DNA of 20,153 nt from assembly GCA_002401295.1 (NCBI GenBank), contig NVSR01000032.1, forward strand, positions 2,630 through 22,782, read 5' to 3'. Below the pieces are notes generated by a model that was not told the origin of the DNA, made no database searches, and worked only from the letters and a program-made list of their open reading frames with translations. The DNA is from SAR324 cluster bacterium. Its GTDB lineage: Bacteria > SAR324 > XYD2-FULL-50-16. Position numbers and translations under genes: made by a program. Shown here in pieces: positions 1-7,904 of this stretch. The first letter of the stretch is position 1, and each line of letters opens with the position of its first letter.

Positions 1-2745
1 GAAGGAGAAATACTAGCAAGTGTCAACGACAATTTTGACGCGACCACCATTACCCCGGAAACAGATTTGATCATCAGGGTCCTTGAAGAAGGACAGGTGA
101 ATACATCCCTCATCATGCGTCACCATCAACTTACATTATTAGCAGCAGCCCCAATTGGCATACCTGACGAGCCCTCAGGAGTGCTGTTAGCCGGTACTTT
201 TCTAAATGATTCTTTTGCAAAAAAAATCAAAAGTTTAACTAAAGCGGAAATTTCATTTTGGGTGGATGGTAAAATAGTTGGCTCTTCCTTAGTCCCTGCT
301 TTAAGAATAAAAACAGAAGATCAAGTCAACCAACTGAACTGGGATCAGAACTCTCTACAGGGTTTTCAAGAAATCATCCTGCAAGATTCGGTACTCCGGG
401 TTAGAAAGTTATATAACTTGTCTGGAGGGCATGTAGGCAACCTGATTATTGATTTTTCCTTACAGGATGCCAAAGAAGTGGTGGCAAGAATTCAACATGT
501 TTCTATTGGAGTAGGTATTGCCATTTTTGTGATTGCAGTACTCATGGCTTATCTCTTTTCACAGAAAGTGATTATTCGTCCTATCGAAGCCTTAAAACAA
601 GAGGCCCATTACTTAGCTTTAGGACATTTGGAAACAGAATTGGATACATCCCGAGAAGATGAATTAGGGGACTTGGCTCAAAGTTTCTCAGAAATGAGAG
701 ATTCTATCCGCAATAAAATCTCAGATCTGCAGTTGCTCAAACAAACAGGTGACGTCTTAGCTGGTTCCTTCGATCAAGTCTTGGCACTTAAGCATGTCTT
801 ACAGACAATTCACAAAAAAATTAATGTGGAAAAAGGCTCGGTCTATCTCTTGGATGAAGCCTTTTTGAGAATTCACGCCTATTATCCTGAGGACGAAAGT
901 ATCCAGCCCTCTGCATTCAGAAAATTTGAACTGGGTGAGGGAGTCGCCGGCAAATCAGCCGCAGAAAAAAGAATCATTTACATTCCCAATACTCTGGAAA
1001 GTAAAGAATACATTGCCCGAGAAGGGGAGCAAGCCAAGGCAATTCTTTGTGTTCCCTTACTGGACCGGAATGAAATCTTTGGTGTGATGAATTTTTCCGG
1101 TCAGGTTGACACGACTCGATTTGAAGAAAGTGATGAAAAGTTCGTTCAAGCCTTAGCTCATATGACTGTGATTACCACCAAAAACATTCGTATGGTTCAA
1201 GTCATAGAGGAACAAAATCGCACTCTGGAGCAAAAGGTCACGGAACGAACCCGGGCCATCCAAACCCTCATGGATAATTTGGGACAAGGTTTTTTTAGTT
1301 TCAATCATGAGTACCGTATTTTTGCTGAGTATTCTAAACAATGTGATCTCTTTTTTGAAGGTCCGATTGCAGGATTAAATCCCCTGGAACTGTTATTTGC
1401 TTACCCTGGCGTAACGGCTGAACAGCTAAAAAAACAAAAAAGACTAGGGCTCTTGCAAGAGATCACAGCTGAAGAACGATCCGTTCGGGAAATGTTGGAC
1501 TTAATTTTTGAAGGAGTGACAACTTTAGACGTACTGCACGATATTCTGCCCCAAGAAGTCCGACGAGGAGAGCATATCCTGGAAATTGATTATCGCTTGA
1601 TTGAAGAGGTTGCCGGAAGAGAAAAAAGCTTGATGATGATCCTGACTGATGTCAGCCAAGAAAGATTGTTAGAAGAAAAAATTAAAGCGGATGAGCAACG
1701 TTTTTCAATGATTCTGAAAGTTGCTCAAGATAAAAAAGGATTCATCCAACTTTATAAAGAATTAGAGAGAATACTCGCCTCAGTCCTGACGATTCTAGCA
1801 GCACCTATGGAAAATATTGATCTGCAAGAATTATTTCGTCATTTCCATACCATTAAAGGAGGTGCCGCCAGCTATGGCTTGCTGGATATGTCCAGGCACG
1901 CTCATGTTACGGAAGAAATCCTCTCTCGTATTCGCTCGGGGGAAAGGACTATTTCCAAATCATTTATCGAAGATTTAGTGAAGGCCACTCAAGAAGCCCG
2001 GCAAATCTTAGATTTTAGCCTGGAGCAGTTGGAGGGGATCATCGCAGCGGAAGAGCTACTTCAGCAGGAACGGAGTTTCAAAATCAAAGAGTCAGAGGTT
2101 GAGGAGTTGGAAGCCCTGCTCGTCAATCAGGTTTCGAAAGAACTAATGAAACAAATTCACAAAGTTTTCGCACGTATCGTTAAAGAACCTATCGGTCAGG
2201 TCTTTCGGAAATATGCTGAAACTGCAAAAGACCTCGCCAAGCAACAGGGCAAGAAGATTCAGATTGAAATCAAGGGAGGTGACTTGCCTGTTGCCTATAA
2301 TCGTTTGGAATCCTTGTTTGCTACGATGATTCACCTGATTCGTAATAGTGTGGATCACGGCCTGGAACTACCGGAGCACCGTCTGGAGTTCGGTAAACAG
2401 GAAGTAGGAACGTTAATACTGGAAGCGAAACAGCAAGATCACTGCCTGCAACTGGTGACGACAGATGATGGTCAGGGCATTGACCCTGAGAGAATCAAGT
2501 CCATTGCCCTTGCTCGGGGAGTTATCAATCAAAATTTTGCAGAAAAAGCGACTCGAAAAGAACTTTTGGAGCTAATTTTCTCCCCGGGTTTCTCCACTAA
2601 AGAGGAGGTTACGGAAGTCTCCGGCAGGGGGGTCGGCTTGGACTCCGTACGGGCTAGCGTAGACAGCTTGAACGGGCAGATCGAAATCAAATCCACGCCC
2701 AATCAAGGAACACGTTTTGTTATTAGCATTCCGAATATATTATAG
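1..2745 (+). CDS. Membrane sensor histidine kinase, CheA-like (HAMP-GAF-PAS-Hpt-HATPase), 5' end cut by window
   Basis: The reading frame is open from base 1, so the N-terminus lies outside; a TTG at 67 is only the first possible internal start. Numbering from that TTG: residues 1-140 look like the end of an extracytoplasmic sensor domain, 145-165 is a membrane helix, and 166-220 is a HAMP linker (IIRPIEAL...DELGDLAQSF). A GAF domain follows (about 225-375), then a coiled coil and a PAS-like region (about 395-540). An Hpt domain carries the phosphorylatable His594 in FHTIKGGAASYG. The C-terminus is a CheA-type ATPase with N box RNSVDHG (Asn760), G1 box DDGQGID and G2 box GRGVGLDSV. It ends right after the ATPase fold, so it lacks the CheW-like domain of true CheA and has no receiver domain. 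Known of the family: ATP-dependent phosphorylation of the Hpt histidine, then transfer to a separate response regulator. The signal and partner cannot be read here. Confidence 0.9.
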   Translation, partial: EGEILASVNDNFDATTITPETDLIIRVLEEGQVNTSLIMRHHQLTLLAAAPIGIPDEPSGVLLAGTFLNDSFAKKIKSLTKAEISFWVDGKIVGSSLVPALRIKTEDQVNQLNWDQNSLQGFQEIILQDSVLRVRKLYNLSGGHVGNLIIDFSLQDAKEVVARIQHVSIGVGIAIFVIAVLMAYLFSQKVIIRPIEALKQEAHYLALGHLETELDTSREDELGDLAQSFSEMRDSIRNKISDLQLLKQTGDVLAGSFDQVLALKHVLQTIHKKINVEKGSVYLLDEAFLRIHAYYPEDESIQPSAFRKFELGEGVAGKSAAEKRIIYIPNTLESKEYIAREGEQAKAILCVPLLDRNEIFGVMNFSGQVDTTRFEESDEKFVQALAHMTVITTKNIRMVQVIEEQNRTLEQKVTERTRAIQTLMDNLGQGFFSFNHEYRIFAEYSKQCDLFFEGPIAGLNPLELLFAYPGVTAEQLKKQKRLGLLQEITAEERSVREMLDLIFEGVTTLDVLHDILPQEVRRGEHILEIDYRLIEEVAGREKSLMMILTDVSQERLLEEKIKADEQRFSMILKVAQDKKGFIQLYKELERILASVLTILAAPMENIDLQELFRHFHTIKGGAASYGLLDMSRHAHVTEEILSRIRSGERTISKSFIEDLVKATQEARQILDFSLEQLEGIIAAEELLQQERSFKIKESEVEELEALLVNQVSKELMKQIHKVFARIVKEPIGQVFRKYAETAKDLAKQQGKKIQIEIKGGDLPVAYNRLESLFATMIHLIRNSVDHGLELPEHRLEFGKQEVGTLILEAKQQDHCLQLVTTDDGQGIDPERIKSIALARGVINQNFAEKATRKELLELIFSPGFSTKEEVTEVSGRGVGLDSVRASVDSLNGQIEIKSTPNQGTRFVISIPNIL

Positions 2746-2760
2746 CCCTAAGATAAGGGC
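2745..2760. terminator. Short hairpin between convergent kinase and ppdK genes
   Basis: GCCCT and AGGGC form a 5-bp stem with a 6-base loop directly at the kinase stop codon. The following bases are only moderately T-rich, so this is a weak terminator candidate. It lies in the 37-base gap between two convergent genes and could act in both directions. Confidence 0.35.
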
Positions 2761-2782
2761 TTCATCTGCTTCAAAGAATGGC

Positions 2783-5389
2783 TTACTTTTTTCTTAGCAA
2801 CCTTAAATGAGCCTGCGCAGCAGCAAGCCGGGCGACAGGTACTCGATAAGGGCTGCAGGAGATATAATTCAGGCCAATATCATGACAAAATTGAATAGAT
2901 GAGGGATCGCCACCATGCTCTCCACAGATACCATAGATGAGTGCTGGATTTTTCAGACGGCTCTCTTCAATAGAATTTTTCATCAAACGACCTACTCCTG
3001 AAATATCGAGTTGAATAAAAGGATCTTGCTCTAATATTTGCTGCTTCAAATACACCGGAAGAAACTTACCGATATCATCCCTGGAAAAACCATAGGTCAT
3101 TTGTGTGAGATCATTGGTTCCAAAACTCATAAACTCTACCTGTGGCGCGATTTGTTCTGCTAACAGGCAGGCTCTGGGAGTTTCCATCATCGTACCAATC
3201 CGGTAGCTTAAGGAGGTTCCTTTTTCTAGAAATATCTCATCGATTACGGCTTTAATAGTTGGGACAATAGCCTCAATTTCCCGGACATCCGTAACCAGGG
3301 GAATCATGATTTCCGGGATGGTTTTGATGCCCTCCGCACAAACTTCCAACGCAGCTGAAATAATCGCCTGTACCTGCATCTTGGTGATCTCAGGATATAC
3401 AATAGAAAGGCGGCAACCTCGAAAGCCCAACATAGGATTGCTTTCATCCAATTGTTTGATGCGGGAATCCATTTTTTCAAAAGAAGTTCCCAGATGCAAT
3501 GCCAGGGCCCGTACCTCTTCTTCCTGGTGAGGTAAGAACTCGTGCAAGGGAGGATCCAGCAGACGAATAGTGACTGGTGCTCCATCCATGATACGGAAAA
3601 GTCCCTTCATATCCTTTTGCTGAAAATTAAAGAGCTGCCTCAGGTGTTCTTCACGTTCCTCAAAAGTTTCTGCTAAAATCATCAGGCGCATGATTACGAT
3701 GCGTTCGGGATCAAAAAACATATGTTCCGTGCGACAAAGGCCAATGCCTTCTGCACCCAAATCCTTTGCTTTTTGTGCGTCTTCTAAGGTCTCCGCATTA
3801 GCCCAAACAGCTAACTGACGATATCGATCCGCCCAACCGAGTAACGTTTGAAATTCAGGGCTGGAGGCGGCTTGTACTTTGCGGACATTGCCTAATAAAA
3901 CCTCTCCCTTGGATCCATCCAGGCTAATCACATCCATTGCCTCAACCACCTCTCCCTTAGTCGTGATGAACTGTTGCCGTTCATAATCAATGGAAAGGTC
4001 CCCACAACCAGTAATGGCACAGACTCCCATACCTCTAGCCACCACGGCAGCATGAGAAGTCATGCCCCCCATCGCGGTCAAGATACCGGAAGCGACTTTC
4101 ATACCGTGAATATCCTCCGGGGTAGTTTCCTGGCGTACCAAAATTACTGATTCCTCGGTGGCAGCCACTTTTACCGCATCGTCTGCGGAGAATACCACTC
4201 TCCCCGTTACCCCTCCCGGACTAGCGGGTAACCCAGTGGCAATGACTTTTTTTGTTGCCTCTGGATCAATCATGGGGTGGAGGAAGGCTTCAATCTGCTC
4301 AGGAGAGATACGTAATAAGGCTTCCTGTTCATCAATCAAGCCTTCTTCTACCATCTCCACGGCAATTTTCACAGCGGCTCTACCCGTCCGTTTGCCCTCA
4401 CGGGTCTGTAACATGTAGAGCTTTCCCTCCTGGATTGTAAATTCCAAGTCCTGCATGTCCTGATAATGTTGTTCTAAATTATCTTGGATTTCATAGAGCT
4501 GGCGATAAGCCTCAGGCATGCTTTCTGCTAACTGTTCGATCGGCTGAGGAGTACGGATTCCAGAAACTACATCTTCACCTGCAGCATTTTGTAAAAATTC
4601 ACCATAAAACACCCTCTCACCTGTAGCCGGATTCCTGGTAAAAGCGACACCTGAGCCGGAGTCTTCACTAAAATTACCATAAACCATGGATTGAACGGTT
4701 ACTGCTGTTCCTAAGTTCTTAGGAATCTGATTCATCTCCCGATAAACTAAAGCACGATCCGTATTCCAGGATTGAAAAACAGCTTGAATAGCCATTTCCA
4801 ATTGTACCCAGGGGTCTTCCGGCACTGAGGCAATTTGTAGAAAATTACGTACCAATACCTTCCAATCCTCTGCTTGTAATTCTGTATCAGATTGATAACC
4901 TTTCGCCAGTTTGTATTGTTGGAGGGTGTTTTTGTAGAGTACGTTTTCAACGCCTAAGACAACGGTACCAAACATCTGCAGGAAGCGACGATAGGTATCA
5001 TAAGCGAATCGAGAATTACCTGTTTTGCGGGCCAAGCCTTTAGCTATCTCATCATTCATGCCCAGGTTCAAAATGCTATCCATCATACCCGGCATAGAGA
5101 TTGCTGCTCCTGATCGTACAGAAAATAAGAGAGGGTTTTGGGGGTCTCCAAAACGAGAACCCATGATCTTCTCAACCTCTGTGACCGCTGCTTTATACTC
5201 GTCAAGCAGTCCCTCGGGTAATTGCTCTCCCAACTGGAAAAACTCCCGGCAAGTGGAGGTGCTAATCACAAATCCAAAGGGCACGGGCAGGCCCAGAGCC
5301 GTCATTTCACAAAGGTTAGCACCTTTACCGCCTAGTAGTTGTCGGTCATTCTTGCAGCCTTCATTGAATAGATAGATTCTTTTATCCAC
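2783..5389 (-). CDS. ppdK: Pyruvate, phosphate dikinase
   Basis: Reversibly converts pyruvate, ATP and phosphate to phosphoenolpyruvate, AMP and pyrophosphate in the cytosol. It serves gluconeogenesis or PPi-linked glycolysis. At 868 residues it has the normal bacterial length. The N-terminal nucleotide-binding domain begins with LLGGKGANLCEMT and includes VRSGAAISMPGMMDSILNLG. The swivelling domain carries the phosphorylated His446 in GGMTSHAAVVARGMG. The C-terminal PEP-binding barrel shows GIGLCRTEHMFF, MLGFRGCRL, SFGTNDLTQMTYGFSRDD and the catalytic Cys845 in ISCSPYRVP. The start is GTG (5387-5389), fixed by a strong GGAGGTGA Shine-Dalgarno site at 5393-5400. The gene is convergent with the sensor kinase and follows an 86-residue orphan on the same strand after about 150 bases. 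No PPDK regulatory kinase/phosphatase gene is seen nearby. Confidence 0.97.
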   Translation of the reverse strand: MDKRIYLFNEGCKNDRQLLGGKGANLCEMTALGLPVPFGFVISTSTCREFFQLGEQLPEGLLDEYKAAVTEVEKIMGSRFGDPQNPLLFSVRSGAAISMPGMMDSILNLGMNDEIAKGLARKTGNSRFAYDTYRRFLQMFGTVVLGVENVLYKNTLQQYKLAKGYQSDTELQAEDWKVLVRNFLQIASVPEDPWVQLEMAIQAVFQSWNTDRALVYREMNQIPKNLGTAVTVQSMVYGNFSEDSGSGVAFTRNPATGERVFYGEFLQNAAGEDVVSGIRTPQPIEQLAESMPEAYRQLYEIQDNLEQHYQDMQDLEFTIQEGKLYMLQTREGKRTGRAAVKIAVEMVEEGLIDEQEALLRISPEQIEAFLHPMIDPEATKKVIATGLPASPGGVTGRVVFSADDAVKVAATEESVILVRQETTPEDIHGMKVASGILTAMGGMTSHAAVVARGMGVCAITGCGDLSIDYERQQFITTKGEVVEAMDVISLDGSKGEVLLGNVRKVQAASSPEFQTLLGWADRYRQLAVWANAETLEDAQKAKDLGAEGIGLCRTEHMFFDPERIVIMRLMILAETFEEREEHLRQLFNFQQKDMKGLFRIMDGAPVTIRLLDPPLHEFLPHQEEEVRALALHLGTSFEKMDSRIKQLDESNPMLGFRGCRLSIVYPEITKMQVQAIISAALEVCAEGIKTIPEIMIPLVTDVREIEAIVPTIKAVIDEIFLEKGTSLSYRIGTMMETPRACLLAEQIAPQVEFMSFGTNDLTQMTYGFSRDDIGKFLPVYLKQQILEQDPFIQLDISGVGRLMKNSIEESRLKNPALIYGICGEHGGDPSSIQFCHDIGLNYISCSPYRVPVARLAAAQAHLRLLRKK

Positions 5390-5539
5390 AACTCACCTCC
5401 AGAGGTTGGAACGGGTATTTTGAAAAATTTATCAGCATGGTTTTGGTTCTGCTCCACTATAGTAAACCTTTGCCTTGCTTTTGCCGATCATTTTCAACCA
5501 CTCTAAACCGTAAGTTTTTCGATTGTCCTTTGAGGGGAA

Positions 5540-5800
5540 TCAATCCATCAAGTGCCACTCCATCTTCTCTAAAAGCCTCCAATATTTCCCTTCATCCAGC
5601 TCTTCTTCCAAGAGGCTAATCTTTGTGTCTTCGGGAGTATCGCCGATGGTGACCTTGCAGGAGGATTTTGTGACGTATAAGCAACCCTCCGCACTCTGCA
5701 AGTAATAAGCATTTTCCGGGCCGGGAGTATATTCATCAGTAGCATAAAATCCGTAGTCATGGTCTTGCAGCACTAGAGTTCTGGCTGATTGATAAGTCAT
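5540..5800 (-). CDS. Small hypothetical protein (86 aa), upstream of ppdK
   Basis: I do not recognise this protein. It is soluble, acidic and tyrosine-rich, with no signal peptide or membrane helix. The N-terminal half looks beta-rich (TLVLQDHDYGFYATDEY, CLYVTKSSCKVTIGD) and the C-terminal half is an acidic helix ending in KYWRLLEKMEWHLMD. A GGGGT stretch about 6 bases before the ATG is a weak ribosome binding site. It lies upstream of ppdK on the same strand, but the roughly 150-base gap argues against tight coupling. The sequence does not look like a shadow of any other gene, which favours a real gene, though no family supports it. Confidence 0.5.
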   Translation of the reverse strand: MTYQSARTLVLQDHDYGFYATDEYTPGPENAYYLQSAEGCLYVTKSSCKVTIGDTPEDTKISLLEEELDEGKYWRLLEKMEWHLMD

Positions 5801-5891
5801 AAGCTACCCCATAAAATATGATGTTGATTATAAAGAGCAGACCTTGTTGATCATCTGTTCTATGCCGGGGCGCTTCTCTCCAGCTATTTTC

Positions 5892-6045
5892 CTATTGATA
5901 ACGTTGGGCTAATTTCTGAGAGACCGCTTTTTTACGGATTGTAATCACGTCCCCTTCTTTCACCAAGTATGAAGGAATGTTGACTTTTTTACCATTCACT
6001 AACAAATAAATGATGTCCTACGAACTGCCGATACTGTGCTCTGCC
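5892..6045 (-). pseudogene. rpsD: Fragment of ribosomal protein S4 (C-terminal S4 domain), frameshifted
   Basis: The reverse strand reads RAQYRQFVGHHLFV and then, after a frameshift near 5998-6001, LVNGKKVNIPSYLVKEGDVI followed by TIRKKAVSQKLAQRYQ and a TAG stop at 5892-5894. This matches the RNA-binding S4 domain of ribosomal protein S4 (typical form RQLVxHGHILVNGKKVNIPSYLVKxGD). The rest of the protein is missing and the normal rpsK/rpoA neighbours are absent, so this is a dead duplicate; a working rpsD should exist elsewhere. It begins exactly where an aldehyde dehydrogenase fragment ends, with no obvious spacer. Confidence 0.75.
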
Positions 6046-6150
6046 GTTCCCCCCCAATTCCAAGACTACTTTTTTAGGTCCACAGTTTTCTTTCAATGCC
6101 CAACCAACCTGAGGACTCCCCGTAAAAGATAACATTTTGAGGCAGTTTTC
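6046..6150 (-). pseudogene. Internal fragment of an aldehyde dehydrogenase
   Basis: On the reverse strand, KMLSFTGSPQVGWALKENCG followed by PKKVVLELGGN is the NAD-binding and catalytic-Glu segment of the aldehyde dehydrogenase superfamily (SFTGS and ELGGN motifs). Only about 35 codons remain. Upstream in this frame (about 6158) there is a stop. Downstream the frame runs straight into ribosomal protein S4 sequence. The catalytic Cys region is missing, so it cannot be an active enzyme. A further open stretch upstream (about 6150-6245, including EALRSAGEVVPVDFGASEG on the reverse strand) may be another gene remnant that I could not identify. Confidence 0.65.
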
Positions 6151-6374
6151 CCTTCACTGGCTCCAAAATCTACGGGTACAACCTCCCCTGCAGAGCGGAG
6201 AGCTTCCATCGCTGCTGTTTCCAAGGTAATTTTCCACATCTCAAAATCCCAGTTTTAGAGTTAAAAAAATTACCTGATATCACCACTCATGAGGTATGCC
6301 TGCACAGCAAGAAAAGGGAGTGAAACTATGGGCAGAAAACTTGAAAACAAAATCAAGCTATTCAACTGTTTATT

Positions 6375-6404
6375 TTGACTTTTTATACAAAATTTATTTA
6401 TTTA
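6375..6404 (+). promoter_or_regulatory. Candidate sigma-70-type promoter for the 6642 gene pair
   Basis: TTGACT at 6375-6380 and TATTTA at 6399-6404 are 18 bases apart in a very AT-rich stretch. This is the best -35/-10 pair I see in the 390-base gap before the coupled gene pair. It would give a leader of about 230 bases that contains the 6424-6445 hairpin. The -10 match is mediocre. Confidence 0.3.
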
Positions 6405-6423
6405 GAACCATGTCAAATTATTC

Positions 6424-6445
6424 AACCTTGAATTTACTCAAGGTT
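6424..6445. repeat. Perfect 8-bp inverted repeat in the leader region
   Basis: AACCTTGA and TCAAGGTT flank the 6-base loop ATTTAC. No T-run follows, so it is not a clear terminator. It could be an operator or a leader hairpin for the downstream pair. The rest of 6250-6641 shows no gene apart from a very short ORF with a good ribosome site at 6328-6378. Confidence 0.4.
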
Positions 6446-6641
6446 CGTATCATAGTTCCCTGAAAAGAGGTGATCAGTCGACAATTGAGACTTAACCTGT
6501 ACGGAAAGGTTGAAGATGAGTAAGAAGAGGTAGATAAATAACTTTTAGGGCTATCTTAAGGTGGAGTCAATACCCGAAAAACCCGGATTATAATAAGATA
6601 TCCGAGTGGTTCGAGAACTACTTTTAAACTGTGAGAATAGT

Positions 6642-7904
6642 ATGGCGGATGAAAGCTTCGGTGGGACAACTCTGATCAATCAAAAAGCAGCGGAAAAAAC
6701 AGTTCATCGTGGTCTTGGTATCAGTCAGAAAGGAACTAAAAAAAGATCAAAGAACTCTAAAAAGCCTTCAAATGAGGGAAAGCAACTACAGAGCCTGCTT
6801 CCTTTTTCTCCCCAATTCCTGGGGAAATCCATTCTTTACAAAAAGCTGAAGAAGCGACAGCAGAAAGCGATGTCTAAGCTTGAACTGTCACCATTGAGAC
6901 TGGATGTGGTCAAATTTGCGGCGCGTCAAGGAATTTGCCGTTCCAGAGATAAGCTTCAAAAATTGTTGCAAGAGTTTCCTTCTCATGCCGAACTACATGC
7001 GCTGAATGCCATTTTAACTTATACTGACTGTCAGGAGAGTGGGCAGGATGAAGAGAAATTATTCACCCTCAAAGATGTTGTGATTGAGATGGCTACTGCC
7101 TTGCACAATGGTGGTGACAGTGTTTTTAATATCACATGGTTTCTTAAGATTTATATCACCTATTTAGTTTCCTTACAGGAGCGCTTTAAACGACTACTCT
7201 CGGTGAGACCCGACCCGGAGTTAAAAAGATATCAGCAACAGTTACGGCGTCTATCAATCATCCGAGAGCAGATGGACTTACAGCTTAAACTGCAGCGAAT
7301 GCTTAAAGGGACCTTTTATTTCCTCAGTATAACGACGGAACAAGAACTGAAAGCTTCCTGCAAAGCATTCTTGGAAAACGATGAAAATAGAAAAATCGGT
7401 CAGAGAAAAAAGGCTAATTATATTCTTTATATCAATCAAATGACTCTATTCGTACTTTCCCATGTCCCCATTATGGAAAACTATGTGGAAAATACGTTGA
7501 ATATGATTCCGGATATCCATCGTGATCTAATTCTAAAAAAGAGAATGATCCTTGCTTCTATGACAAAAATGAAATATTCCATGGCTTTGGGGAAAAACGA
7601 TATCCGCTCGGCACGGGAGTATTCCAGTGAACTTTACAACTTCAGTCTGGCTGGCATTAAAGAGTATTTAGAACACGCGAAGCTTCAGCGAGATTTTGAA
7701 GTAGGTCCTTTTTTGACTTTAGCCTGGATTGTCATTGATTCCAAACTTGTTGCTCATGAGCGGTCGCGTTATCGAACCATGCTGCTCACGGCCAAAGAAT
7801 ACATGCAAGCTATTACAGGGAAGAGGTGCGATGACGAGCATACCATCTATCAAGCCAGTCAATTTCTATTTAGTCTCAAAGGATTAATTGAACAGTATGA
7901 ATAA
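6642..7904 (+). CDS. Hypothetical basic helical protein, coupled to a TPR protein
   Basis: I do not recognise this protein. From the ATG at 6642 it has 420 residues; an in-frame GTG at 6606 would add 12, but it lacks a ribosome site, while the ATG has a weak GAG upstream. The N-terminal 90 residues are polar and very rich in Lys, Arg and Ser, probably disordered or nucleic-acid-binding. The rest is predicted helical. One stretch (RLDVVKFAARQGICRSRDKL through EFPSHAELHALNAILTYTD) resembles a degenerate TPR unit. There is no signal peptide and no convincing membrane helix, so it is probably cytosolic. Its end overlaps the start of the next gene by 8 bases, which implies translational coupling and a shared task with that TPR protein. 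Confidence 0.75.
   Translation: MADESFGGTTLINQKAAEKTVHRGLGISQKGTKKRSKNSKKPSNEGKQLQSLLPFSPQFLGKSILYKKLKKRQQKAMSKLELSPLRLDVVKFAARQGICRSRDKLQKLLQEFPSHAELHALNAILTYTDCQESGQDEEKLFTLKDVVIEMATALHNGGDSVFNITWFLKIYITYLVSLQERFKRLLSVRPDPELKRYQQQLRRLSIIREQMDLQLKLQRMLKGTFYFLSITTEQELKASCKAFLENDENRKIGQRKKANYILYINQMTLFVLSHVPIMENYVENTLNMIPDIHRDLILKKRMILASMTKMKYSMALGKNDIRSAREYSSELYNFSLAGIKEYLEHAKLQRDFEVGPFLTLAWIVIDSKLVAHERSRYRTMLLTAKEYMQAITGKRCDDEHTIYQASQFLFSLKGLIEQYE

Noticed and set aside
67..69. TTG as the true start of the sensor kinase
   Set aside because: The frame is open to base 1 and the sensor domain would be cut, so the gene begins before the window.
5025..5375. 116-codon plus-strand frame opposite the ppdK start
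   Set aside because: Fully within ppdK on the other strand, with no sign of independent coding.
6446..6605. Possible riboswitch or structured RNA in the leader before the gene pair
   Set aside because: Only short 5-bp pairings (AACCT/AGGTT, CGGAT/ATCCG) were seen and no known riboswitch core could be matched.
6593..6625. tRNA-like stretch with GAGTGG and GGTTCGAG
   Set aside because: The T-arm-like GGTTCGAG lacks a matching acceptor stem, D arm and anticodon arm around it.
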